A DNA stretch of 64,000 nucleotides. It comes from Lachnospiraceae bacterium. GTDB taxonomy: Bacteria > Bacillota > Clostridia > Lachnospirales > Anaerotignaceae. Positions 25,370 to 33,240 of this stretch are shown piece by piece. The notes beneath the pieces are model-generated. The model did not search any database. It saw only the letters and a program-made list of their open reading frames with translations, and was not told the DNA's origin. The stretch is from positions 34,357 through 98,356 of the forward strand of contig DPJA01000017.1 in NCBI GenBank assembly GCA_003543235.1, written 5' to 3'. Both the position numbers and the translations under genes were made by a program. Every line of letters starts with the position of its first letter. Position 1 is the first letter of the stretch.

Positions 25370-27067
25370 TTACATTTGTTCAGGTGCATTTATACCTAAT
25401 AGTCCAAGCCCTGTTGTAAGTACAGTTTTAACTGCATATACAATAACAAGACGAGCATTCTTAACATCTTCTTCGCTAGAAAGAATTGGATTGTCATGGT
25501 AAAACTTATTAAATGCCTGTGCAATGTTAACCAAATGTCTGGATACTATAGATGGCTCATACTTATCAGCAGCATCTTTAATTTTATTAGAAAAATCGGC
25601 TAAAAGCTTGCAAACCTCTGCACTGCTTTCATCCGCAAGCAAAGTGTAATCCACATTTGCAGCTACTTCTGTTATTCCAGCTTTTTTAAGAACGCTGCAC
25701 GCCCTTGCGTTTGTATATTGTACATATGGTCCAGTTTCGCCTTCAAAACTAAGCATTCTTTCCCAACTAAATACAACATCTTTAATACGTCCATTGTAAA
25801 GGTCATTAAAAATAACTGCACCAATACCCACCTGCTTTGCAACTTCTTCTTTGTTAGGCAAGTTTGGATTTTTCTCTTCAATAATTTTCTTTGTTTCATT
25901 CACTGCTTGATTAAGAAGTTCCTCCATAAGCACAACATTTCCCTTGCGTGTGGAAAGCTTTCCAGTATCAAGGCTTACAAGACCAAATGGAACGTGTACC
26001 AAATCCTTGCTCCATTCATATCCCATTTTTTCAATTACCTTGAACCACTGAGCAAAATGAAGATTTTGGTCTAAGGCAGTTAAATACAAACACTTTTCAA
26101 AATTATATTTATTTTTACGATACAACGCCGCTGTGATGTCACGTGTAGCATATAGTGTTCCGCCATCCTTACGAATAATAAGGCAAGGAGGCATCTTTTC
26201 TTCTTCCAAATCAACAATCATAGCACCTTCGCTTTCAATAAGAAGTTTTTTCTCCTTAAGCTCGTCTACTACAGGTGCCATTTTATCATTGTAAAAACTT
26301 TCACCAGTAAAGGCATCAAATTTCACACCAAGCATTTTGTATACACGGTCAAATTCCTTCATGCTTATTTCGTAAAACCATTTCCATAACAAAAGTGCCT
26401 CTTCGTCACCGTCCTGCATCTTAACAAACCAGCCTCTTGCTTCATCATCTAATTCTGGCTTGTTTTCAGCTTCGTCATGGAATTTTACGTAAATACGCAT
26501 TAATTCCTCAATTCCCTTTTCTTCAACTGCCTGTTTTGAACCCCAATTTTTATACGCAACAATAAGCTTGCCAAACTGTGTACCCCAATCTCCAAGATGA
26601 TTAACACCTACACAATTGTAGCCCAAAAACTCGTGAATTTTGTAAATTGCATTACCTATAACTGTTGAACGAAGATGTCCAACATGAAAAGGCTTGGCAA
26701 TATTAGGTGAAGAATAGTCAACAACTATTGTTTTTCCATTGCCAACATCGCATTTTCCATAATTTTCCTTTTCATCAACAACATTTTCCAATATTTCCTT
26801 AGCAAACATTCCTTTATCAGTAAATAAGTTTACATAAGCCCCCTGAATTTTTATTTCGCTTATAAAATCGGGCTTTACAATCTTCTCTGCAATATCTGCT
26901 GCAATTAAAGGTGGTGCTTTACGGAGAGTTTTTGCCAAACGAAAACAAGGAAAAGCATAATCGCCCATATCTGTATTAGGTGGTATTTCAATTCCCCCAA
27001 CAACCTCTGTTGGTTCCAGCCCTGCCGCTGTGGCAATCGCCTTTGCTATCTCAAATTTAAAATCCAT
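25370..27067 (-). CDS. argS: Arginyl-tRNA synthetase
   Basis: 565 aa class I enzyme. The additional N-terminal domain is residues 1-90; the HIGH region is PFHVGHLRSTVIGNAI; the KMSK region is the variant KLSTRKGN; the anticodon-binding domain covers about residues 450-565. It charges tRNA-Arg. Last gene before the parAB locus, on the same strand, with its own terminator at 25325-25360. No T-box is visible upstream. Confidence 0.97.
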   Translation of the reverse strand: MDFKFEIAKAIATAAGLEPTEVVGGIEIPPNTDMGDYAFPCFRLAKTLRKAPPLIAADIAEKIVKPDFISEIKIQGAYVNLFTDKGMFAKEILENVVDEKENYGKCDVGNGKTIVVDYSSPNIAKPFHVGHLRSTVIGNAIYKIHEFLGYNCVGVNHLGDWGTQFGKLIVAYKNWGSKQAVEEKGIEELMRIYVKFHDEAENKPELDDEARGWFVKMQDGDEEALLLWKWFYEISMKEFDRVYKMLGVKFDAFTGESFYNDKMAPVVDELKEKKLLIESEGAMIVDLEEEKMPPCLIIRKDGGTLYATRDITAALYRKNKYNFEKCLYLTALDQNLHFAQWFKVIEKMGYEWSKDLVHVPFGLVSLDTGKLSTRKGNVVLMEELLNQAVNETKKIIEEKNPNLPNKEEVAKQVGIGAVIFNDLYNGRIKDVVFSWERMLSFEGETGPYVQYTNARACSVLKKAGITEVAANVDYTLLADESSAEVCKLLADFSNKIKDAADKYEPSIVSRHLVNIAQAFNKFYHDNPILSSEEDVKNARLVIVYAVKTVLTTGLGLLGINAPEQM

Positions 27068-27342
27068 TTATATATTTCATCCTTCCCCATATCTTTTAAT
27101 TCAGAATAAATAGTAAATTTAAGTGTATCACAAATTTCTTAACTATTCAAGTTTTGACAATATGTTCCAACCATATGCTACCATAAATATATTCTTTTTT
27201 ATATTATCTCCTACGGTTTAAAAATGAATTCTTTCATAATTACAGTCACATAGCAAAATAAAAAGGAGTTTTATAAAAATAGCTTTATTTTTATGCGAAA
27301 TTGTATCATAATAGATATATATAAATGAAGGGCGGTGATTAA

Positions 27343-28278
27343 ATGAAATTTAAAAAAATTCTTAAAATATTTGGTGCTTTTACCACATTTTTTGGTGGTT
27401 TAACTCTTGTTAATAAGGCAATCTTTAAACTTGCAAAGCATGAAGATGCTGACTTTAAAATAGGCGAATACTTTGAATGGAAATATGGCAATGTTCATTA
27501 CAAAAAAAGTGGTACGGGAAAACCAATTGTATTACTCCACAGCCTTACCATAGGAGGAAGCCACTGTGAATTTAGGAAAAATATTGAGGCTTTAAGCCAA
27601 AAATACACTGTGTATGCCGTTGATTTACCAGGCTATGGCTACAGTGACAAGCCCAAAATCACATATACAGCATTTACCTACGCTTCTTTTATAAATGATT
27701 TTATTAGCCAGATTGTTGGACAGCCAAGCATGGTTATTGCCTCCAATGGTTCGGGAATGTTTGCAACCATTGCAGCTAAACTTTTTAGCCAGAACATAAC
27801 ACACCTTACACTTATTTCTCCCAATGGAATTAGTGATAAGATGGCTGAGAATAGTGACTTTTACTACCGCACTATGCTAGAGCTTCCCCTTCATGGTACA
27901 ACTGTTTATAACTATTTTTCTTCACGAAAAATTATAAAAGAATTTTTGCTAACTGATGGGTTTTATGCTCCTGAAAATGTGGACAAGACCGCTATTGACA
28001 CATTCTATTACCCTGCTCATGGAACAAACAGTAATGTACGCTATTCATATGCGTCTTATGCCACTAAGTACATGAATATGGATATAAATGGTTATTTTCA
28101 GAGCCTTACCATGCCAATTCGTATAATTTGGGGAGAAGAACTTACCATAAATCCAATAGAAAATATGGACATTTTGAAGAAATTACAACCTGCTGCTGAA
28201 TTTTATATTTTTGAAAACACTAAGATGTTTCCACATTATGAAAATTGCGACGAGTTCAATAGCATAATAATAAACTGA
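27343..28278 (+). CDS. Alpha/beta-hydrolase fold protein, nucleophile position unusual
   Basis: 311 aa. The N-terminus (about residues 8-27) is hydrophobic, either a membrane anchor or uncleaved signal. The hydrolase fold shows the oxyanion region VLLHSLTIGGSH, DLPGYGYSDKP and a late His in MFPHYENC. At the nucleophile elbow, where GxSxG is expected, the sequence is IASNGSGMF; aligned strictly, the nucleophile position is Gly, and the acid site is WGEEL. It may use another Ser or be inactive. Accessory gene between argS and noc, GGCGGTGAT ribosome binding site. Confidence 0.75.
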   Translation: MKFKKILKIFGAFTTFFGGLTLVNKAIFKLAKHEDADFKIGEYFEWKYGNVHYKKSGTGKPIVLLHSLTIGGSHCEFRKNIEALSQKYTVYAVDLPGYGYSDKPKITYTAFTYASFINDFISQIVGQPSMVIASNGSGMFATIAAKLFSQNITHLTLISPNGISDKMAENSDFYYRTMLELPLHGTTVYNYFSSRKIIKEFLLTDGFYAPENVDKTAIDTFYYPAHGTNSNVRYSYASYATKYMNMDINGYFQSLTMPIRIIWGEELTINPIENMDILKKLQPAAEFYIFENTKMFPHYENCDEFNSIIIN

Positions 28279-28364
28279 TTTGGCAAGTCTTTAAAAAGTA
28301 ATGTATACAAAACAAAAAAACTTAAAAAATATTCTAAATTTTAATAAGATTAGGGGAATTTTAA

Positions 28365-28883
28365 ATGTCATCAAATTTAGCAGATATGAAATGTATTGAT
28401 TTAAAAAATGAACAATCAATTATGGAAGAAACCATACAACAAGTTATACACGTTACCAAAAATGAATGTGGATTTGGAGTTATAGAACTGATGCAGCCTA
28501 AATATATTGACTGCTGTTACGAAAGCAAAGAACTTTCCATAATGTTTCACGTGGAAAAATGGGAGCTTAATCCACAGGGTTCAATGCACGGCGGTCTTGT
28601 TAGTGCCGCCTTTGACAATACCTTTGGTATGCTTACACACTACCTTGCAGACGACTGCTTTATCACCACAGTGGATTTAGCAACGAGATATTTAAAGCCC
28701 ATACCCGAGGACACTGACCTTCTTATTAAGGTAAAAGCGTGTTCTTCAGGCCGTACTCTTGTAAGCCTCACAGGTGAAGCGTATATTATTGGTGAAGATA
28801 TTCTTGCCGCTACAGCAAGTTCAACCTTCATGATTTTAAGGCACAAAGAAACTCAGCTTACTTCAAAAGTTAATAACAAATAA
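28365..28883 (+). CDS. PaaI-like hotdog-fold thioesterase
   Basis: 172 aa, slightly long for the family (about 140) because of a roughly 30-residue N-terminal extension. The hotdog signature is SMHGGLVSAAFDNTFGML, with HGG and the catalytic Asp. It would hydrolyse small acyl-CoA or aryl-CoA thioesters. AGGGGA before ATG. Same strand as the hydrolase 86 bp upstream; no terminator between, so possibly co-transcribed. A parS-like sequence lies inside the gene at 28543. Confidence 0.85.
   Translation: MSSNLADMKCIDLKNEQSIMEETIQQVIHVTKNECGFGVIELMQPKYIDCCYESKELSIMFHVEKWELNPQGSMHGGLVSAAFDNTFGMLTHYLADDCFITTVDLATRYLKPIPEDTDLLIKVKACSSGRTLVSLTGEAYIIGEDILAATASSTFMILRHKETQLTSKVNNK
28543..28558. promoter_or_regulatory. 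Degenerate parS-like sequence inside the thioesterase gene
   Basis: TGTTTCACGTGGAAAA matches the parS consensus at 14 of 16, with the left half perfect. Genuine parS sites do occur inside genes, but two mismatches leave doubt. Confidence 0.4.
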
Positions 28884-29029
28884 AAAAACAATTATGTTTG
28901 TTTATTACAATTGCATTAAGTTTAATTTAAAAGATATATGTTCAGCTTTATCGTCATAAAAATTTAAGGAAAAGGTGTGCAAATTTGTAATGAATTAATG
29001 TTACACTTATCCTTAAAGGAGTGACTATA

Positions 29030-29725
29030 ATGAAAAAAGTTTTAAAATTTATCGCCATTGCCGCCAGCATTTTTGTTTTTGCTGGATGTACCTCTGGACT
29101 AATAACAAAAGATAAAATAAATGCCGACACCGTTACTGTATACTATGATAAGCTTTCCAATGCGAAGCCTTTAGTTTTTTCAAACAGTAACCCTGATGAT
29201 GCGACTGTTATAAAAGAACTTACCACTATTGTTTCAAAAGTTGGTGAATACAAAATTGTTCCCCAAGATAAGCTATGCAGTGGCAACTGCCAGATGTGGC
29301 TTAAATTTGGCGAGGATACAGTTATTGGAATTTACGGTGATATGGATTATGGATATGTTGGAACAAGTATTGACCCTGTAGGAACAGAGGCAATGTATCT
29401 GCCTGAGGGGCTTAGCAAATGCTTAAGAGATATTGTTGATGTTTATGGCTATACCTACCAAAGTTTTCGTGGAAAAGTAACCGCTGTACATGAAGACAGC
29501 ATTACCATTACCCCTAACGACGATACATCTGAGATAAAAACTTCCGATTCTATTGTTGTTTCCATAACAGAATATACCAAGCTTATAAATGGTGAAACTC
29601 TTGATGCCTTAACCACAAGGGACATTCCTGTTGACTCCACCGTGGAAATTACCTACGATGGAAATATAGAAGAAAGCTATCCTGCAGGTATACCAGGTGC
29701 TACAATAATAAGCGTATGTAAGTAA
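29030..29725 (+). CDS. Lipoprotein of unknown function
   Basis: 231 aa. Lipoprotein signal: MKKVLKFIAIAASIFVFAGC, with the lipobox FAGC and lipidated Cys20. The rest is soluble and acidic, without a recognised domain; two further Cys sit in a GNCQMW context, and the C-terminal 80 residues (SFRGKVTAVHEDSITITPND) look like an OB-like beta barrel seen in many small clostridial lipoproteins. GTG at 29021 overlaps AAAGGAG; ATG at 29030 is chosen. Followed by a terminator. Confidence 0.75.
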   Translation: MKKVLKFIAIAASIFVFAGCTSGLITKDKINADTVTVYYDKLSNAKPLVFSNSNPDDATVIKELTTIVSKVGEYKIVPQDKLCSGNCQMWLKFGEDTVIGIYGDMDYGYVGTSIDPVGTEAMYLPEGLSKCLRDIVDVYGYTYQSFRGKVTAVHEDSITITPNDDTSEIKTSDSIVVSITEYTKLINGETLDALTTRDIPVDSTVEITYDGNIEESYPAGIPGATIISVCK

Positions 29726-29758
29726 ACATAAAAACCACATATTAAAAATAACAAATAT

Positions 29759-29790
29759 AAAACCTATGGTCCCTAAACTCCATAGGTTTT
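29759..29790. terminator. Bidirectional terminator between the lipoprotein gene and noc
   Basis: Stem AAAACCTATGG / CCATAGGTTTT with a 10-nt loop, usable from both sides. Confidence 0.8.
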
Positions 29791-29805
29791 ATTTATATGC
29801 AATTT

Positions 29806-30645
29806 CTATCTGGGTATATTTATCACTATTTCATATCCGCCATCTCTTTCTTCTACCCTATAAACTGCATCAATACCGCTGTTTTTCATAATCTCCACAG
29901 ACTTTTTAATGGTATTGGTTATAAGACGAATATCACCAAAATTTCGTTTTATTCTTTGGTCATTTATGATAATTGTACTTTCTCTTATTTTTTCAATTGT
30001 TTCCTCTACAAGTTCTTCGGTTTTTTTCACATTAAGCTCGTTTGCAATTACTTTAAGCACTACCTCTTCCCTCACTTTTTCATCAGGGATTTTTAAAAAA
30101 GCTCTTGCGTGTCGCTCTGTAAGGTTATTGTCCAACAATAGCCCTTTTATATTGTCACTAAGGCGAAGTATGCGTATTTTGTTAGCAATTGAAGACTGAC
30201 TTTTACCCAGTTTTTTTGCAATTTCTTCCTGTGTTAGTCCGTAATCTTCCATAAGACTTTGGTATCCCAATGCCTCTTCTATGTAGTTAAGGTTTTGACG
30301 CTGTATATTTTCAGTTATTGCAATTAATGCACTTTTGTTGTCGTTTATACTAATAGTTATTGCAGGAATAGTTGACAGCCCCGCTATTTTTGCTGCTCGC
30401 AGGCGTCTTTCACCACACACCAACTCGTAACAATGTCCGTTTATTAAACGCACAGTTACTGGTTGCATTACACCAAATTCCTTTATGGAATTTACAAGTT
30501 CCTCTAATGCCTCCTTATTAAAATATTTTCTTGGCTGATTAGGGTTTGGTTTTATCTCATCCACAGATAATTCCAGTACCTTTTTATCGTCTTTTAACGG
30601 ATTTTTCTTCTGAAAAAAGTCACAAAATCTAATTGCCTCTGCCAT
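29806..30645 (-). CDS. noc: Nucleoid occlusion protein Noc (ParB paralogue)
   Basis: 279 aa ParB-family protein: NPNQPRKYFNKEALEELV, box II ELVCGERRLRAAKIAG, and the helix-turn-helix TQEEIAKKLGKSQSSIANKI. It is distinct from ParB at 23.4 kb. In Firmicutes the paralogue next to rsmG is Noc, which binds NBS sites and keeps FtsZ off the nucleoid; here it lies 1.7 kb from rsmG, with a divergent gene inserted. Noc proteins have an N-terminal amphipathic membrane helix; the first residues MAEAIRFCDFFQ could serve. Confidence 0.85.
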   Translation of the reverse strand: MAEAIRFCDFFQKKNPLKDDKKVLELSVDEIKPNPNQPRKYFNKEALEELVNSIKEFGVMQPVTVRLINGHCYELVCGERRLRAAKIAGLSTIPAITISINDNKSALIAITENIQRQNLNYIEEALGYQSLMEDYGLTQEEIAKKLGKSQSSIANKIRILRLSDNIKGLLLDNNLTERHARAFLKIPDEKVREEVVLKVIANELNVKKTEELVEETIEKIRESTIIINDQRIKRNFGDIRLITNTIKKSVEIMKNSGIDAVYRVEERDGGYEIVINIPR

Positions 30646-30760
30646 AAATCTACCACCCTTCTTATATAATTGGGAAATTCTTACTTATAATTATACCATA
30701 TAGCTTGTACCTCCCCAGCTATATTCGTAGACATAATTATTACAAAAATATTTATTTTAT

Positions 30761-30789
30761 TAGACAAATTGACTTTTTAGTGTTATAAT
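30761..30789 (+). promoter_or_regulatory. Promoter of the rubredoxin-glutamate synthase gene
   Basis: TAGACA, 17-bp spacer with extended TGT, then TATAAT; 49 bp before the ATG. Confidence 0.65.
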
Positions 30790-30838
30790 ATCAAATAATA
30801 ATTATCAATTAATAATAGTTTTGCAAAGGAGAACTTTC

Positions 30839-32221
30839 ATGTCAAAATACAAATGCACAATTTGCGGTTACATACACGATGAAGAAAAAACGGGTATACC
30901 TTTTAGCCAGCTTACCGCCTGTCCTATATGCAGCCATCCACCAACTGTGTTCCAAAAAATAGATGAACCTTTAGAAACCATTGTATCCAATTCAAACCAG
31001 CTTTCATATCCAGAGGACTATGTTCGCCACGATGATACCTGCCGATACATGGAAGATATACACCAAATGGCCGTAAGCGGAAACTCTGTAATTGGAGCTA
31101 TGGGTACAAAAATGCCTATGCCAAATTGGGATGACATTTTAATACTTGGGGCACAGCTTAACCCAATGCCGCTAAACGCACATGACGAAGTTAATACCAC
31201 TACAATAATAGGTAAACACGCCAAAAAGCCCATGGTTTTGGATAACCCAGTATATATTTCCCATATGTCATTTGGTGCTTTAAGCCGTGAAACAAAGATT
31301 GCACTGGCTAAAGGTTCAGCTATGGCAAAGACAGCTATGTGCAGTGGTGAAGGTGGAATTTTGCCAGAGGAAATGGATTCAGCCTACAAATATATATTTG
31401 AATATGTTCCAAACCTTTATAGCGTTAACCCAGAAAATCTAAAAAAAGCCGATGCCATTGAAATAAAAATAGGTCAAGGCACAAAGCCTGGCATGGGCGG
31501 TCATCTTCCTGGAGAAAAGGTGACAGAAGAAATTGCAAAAATACGCAACAAGCCTTTGGGCAAGGACATAATAAGTCCATCAAAATTTGTAGGTATAGAT
31601 ACTGCACAGGATTTAAAGACCTTAGTGGCACAGCTTAGACTTACCAGTGAAGGCAGACCTATTGGAATTAAAATTGCCGCTGGTCATATAGAAAGGGATT
31701 TAGAATTTTGTGTTTTTGCTCAGCCGGATTTTATAACTATTGACGGACGTGGAGGTGCTACTGGTGCAAGCCCTAAAATTATACGTGACTCCACATCTGT
31801 GCCAACTATTTACGCTTTGTATCGTGCCAAAAAATATCTTTTACAGCACAACTGTGATATAGATTTAGTTATTACAGGCGGACTTAGAGTATCGTCCGAC
31901 TTTGCAAAGGCAATAGCCATGGGTGCTGATGCCATCGCTATTGGCAGTGCGGCATTAATTGCGGCGGCGTGCCAGCAATATAGGATTTGTGGAAGTGGAA
32001 ATTGCCCTGTTGGCGTAGCGACCCAAAATCCTGAACTTAGAGCAAGGTTTAAAGAAGATGCAGCCGCCTTACGAGTTGCCAACTTTCTTAACTGCTCTTG
32101 TGCAGAGCTTAAAACCTTTGCTCGCATTACAGGCAACAAAGATATTCACAGCCTTACAACAGATGATTTATGTACAATAAGCCGAGAAATTTCAGAATTT
32201 ACCAACATTCCTCACGCTTAA
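30839..32221 (+). CDS. Rubredoxin-fused glutamate synthase FMN-domain protein
   Basis: 460 aa. Residues 1-45 form a rubredoxin-like iron site (CTICGYIH and CPICSHPP). The rest is the GltB FMN/3Fe-4S barrel: GQGTKPGMGGHLPG, DGRGGATGASP, and the 3Fe-4S motif CQQYRICGSGNC (Cx5Cx4C). The glutaminase domain is absent, so it is an archaeal-type stand-alone GltB core that needs ammonia or another partner. TTG at 30821 precedes AAAGGAG, so ATG 30839 is used. Single gene, inserted between noc and rsmG. Confidence 0.88.
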   Translation: MSKYKCTICGYIHDEEKTGIPFSQLTACPICSHPPTVFQKIDEPLETIVSNSNQLSYPEDYVRHDDTCRYMEDIHQMAVSGNSVIGAMGTKMPMPNWDDILILGAQLNPMPLNAHDEVNTTTIIGKHAKKPMVLDNPVYISHMSFGALSRETKIALAKGSAMAKTAMCSGEGGILPEEMDSAYKYIFEYVPNLYSVNPENLKKADAIEIKIGQGTKPGMGGHLPGEKVTEEIAKIRNKPLGKDIISPSKFVGIDTAQDLKTLVAQLRLTSEGRPIGIKIAAGHIERDLEFCVFAQPDFITIDGRGGATGASPKIIRDSTSVPTIYALYRAKKYLLQHNCDIDLVITGGLRVSSDFAKAIAMGADAIAIGSAALIAAACQQYRICGSGNCPVGVATQNPELRARFKEDAAALRVANFLNCSCAELKTFARITGNKDIHSLTTDDLCTISREISEFTNIPHA

Positions 32222-32242
32222 TATGTGAATTTGTGTATAACA

Positions 32243-32274
32243 AAAATGCCCACAGAATACTCTATGGGCATTTT
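32243..32274. terminator. Bidirectional terminator between glutamate synthase and rsmG
   Basis: Stem AAAATGCCCA / TGGGCATTTT with a 12-nt loop. It also closes the long leftward rpmH-rsmG block. Confidence 0.85.
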
Positions 32275-32302
32275 CTAATTTTAAAATATAAAATTTAAAA
32301 TC

Positions 32303-33022
32303 TTACTTTATAGGTTTTTTGCTTGCCGTACCCGCCTTGCGTGGATAGACCTTTGGTGTATTATCAATCTTTTTTATGATAATTAAGCTGTGTGTTATAT
32401 CGCTGTTTGGTATTTCAATTTTTATAACACGCTCCACTTCGCCCCCAAGCTTTTTAATTGCTATTTCGGCATCTTTTATCTCTTGAACAGCGTCAGGACC
32501 TTTCAGGGATACAAACATACCACCTACTTTAACAAATGGCAAACAATATTCACTTAAAACTGCAAGGTTTGCCACTGCACGGGAAAGGCAATAGTCAAAC
32601 TTCTCTCTCAGCATAGGGCTTTGTCCACCATCTTCAGCACGAGAGTGGATATTATCCACGTTTTCAAGACCAAGCTGTGTACAAACCTGGTCCAAAAACC
32701 CAATTCTCTTGTTTAGGCTATCCAGTAATGTAACTTTAAGGTCAGGGCGTATTATTTTTACAGGCAATCCTGGAAAACCCGCCCCAGTACCTACATCAAT
32801 TATCTCTGCACCCTCTTCAATTTTAACCTCACTAAGTATAGAAATTGAATCTACAAAATGCTTTATAATTACCTCACGCTCATCGGTTATTGCCGTAAGG
32901 TTCATTTTTTCATTCCACTCCACAAGAAGGCTTTTGTAGTCAAAAAATTGCTGTGTCTGATTTTCACTAAGACTTATACCCATTTTTTCAAGGCTGTCTT
33001 TAAGCAGTTGTCTGTTATCCAT
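32303..33022 (-). CDS. rsmG: 16S rRNA 7-methylguanosine methyltransferase RsmG
   Basis: 239 aa. SAM-binding motif IDVGTGAGFPGLPVKI, then VTLLDSLNKRIGFLDQV and the RxE-type FDYCLSRAVANLAVL. It methylates G527 of 16S rRNA. The start overlaps the stop of the preceding 72-aa ORF in TAATG. A lysine-rich C-terminal tail (KAGTASKKPIK) extends past the domain. Last gene of the mnmE-mnmG-ORF72-rsmG run. Confidence 0.95.
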   Translation of the reverse strand: MDNRQLLKDSLEKMGISLSENQTQQFFDYKSLLVEWNEKMNLTAITDEREVIIKHFVDSISILSEVKIEEGAEIIDVGTGAGFPGLPVKIIRPDLKVTLLDSLNKRIGFLDQVCTQLGLENVDNIHSRAEDGGQSPMLREKFDYCLSRAVANLAVLSEYCLPFVKVGGMFVSLKGPDAVQEIKDAEIAIKKLGGEVERVIKIEIPNSDITHSLIIIKKIDNTPKVYPRKAGTASKKPIK

Positions 33023-33240
33023 TATTGCACTCCTCTACAGTGTTTTTGCATAGCTTCAAATTCCTCTTTATCTACTTTTTGTTGTCCTTTTTTCCTTAAA
33101 GCAAAATATGGTTTTTTGCTCCACGCAACATTTTTCACAGTGTATACCTTATTGGTCACAATGCCGCTTAATGCCTTTGCCTGCACAAACGCTTTTTGGG
33201 ACTTAAAATTATATTTTATTGAAAAATGCCCCTTACCCAT
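33022..33240 (-). CDS. Small basic protein between mnmG and rsmG, unknown function
   Basis: 72 aa, strongly basic (about 17 Lys/Arg), no membrane segment, one Cys near the C-terminus (KHCRG). Not recognised. It overlaps the mnmG end by 8 bp and the rsmG start by 1 bp, and has a good GGGAGG ribosome binding site inside the mnmG end, so it is very likely translated. The interleaving suggests an RNA- or ribosome-related role; that is inference. Confidence 0.7.
   Translation of the reverse strand: MGKGHFSIKYNFKSQKAFVQAKALSGIVTNKVYTVKNVAWSKKPYFALRKKGQQKVDKEEFEAMQKHCRGVQ

Noticed and set aside
30769..30789. TTGACT as -35 for the glutamate synthase gene
   Set aside because: Only 9 bp from TATAAT; TAGACA at 30761 has the right 17-bp spacing.
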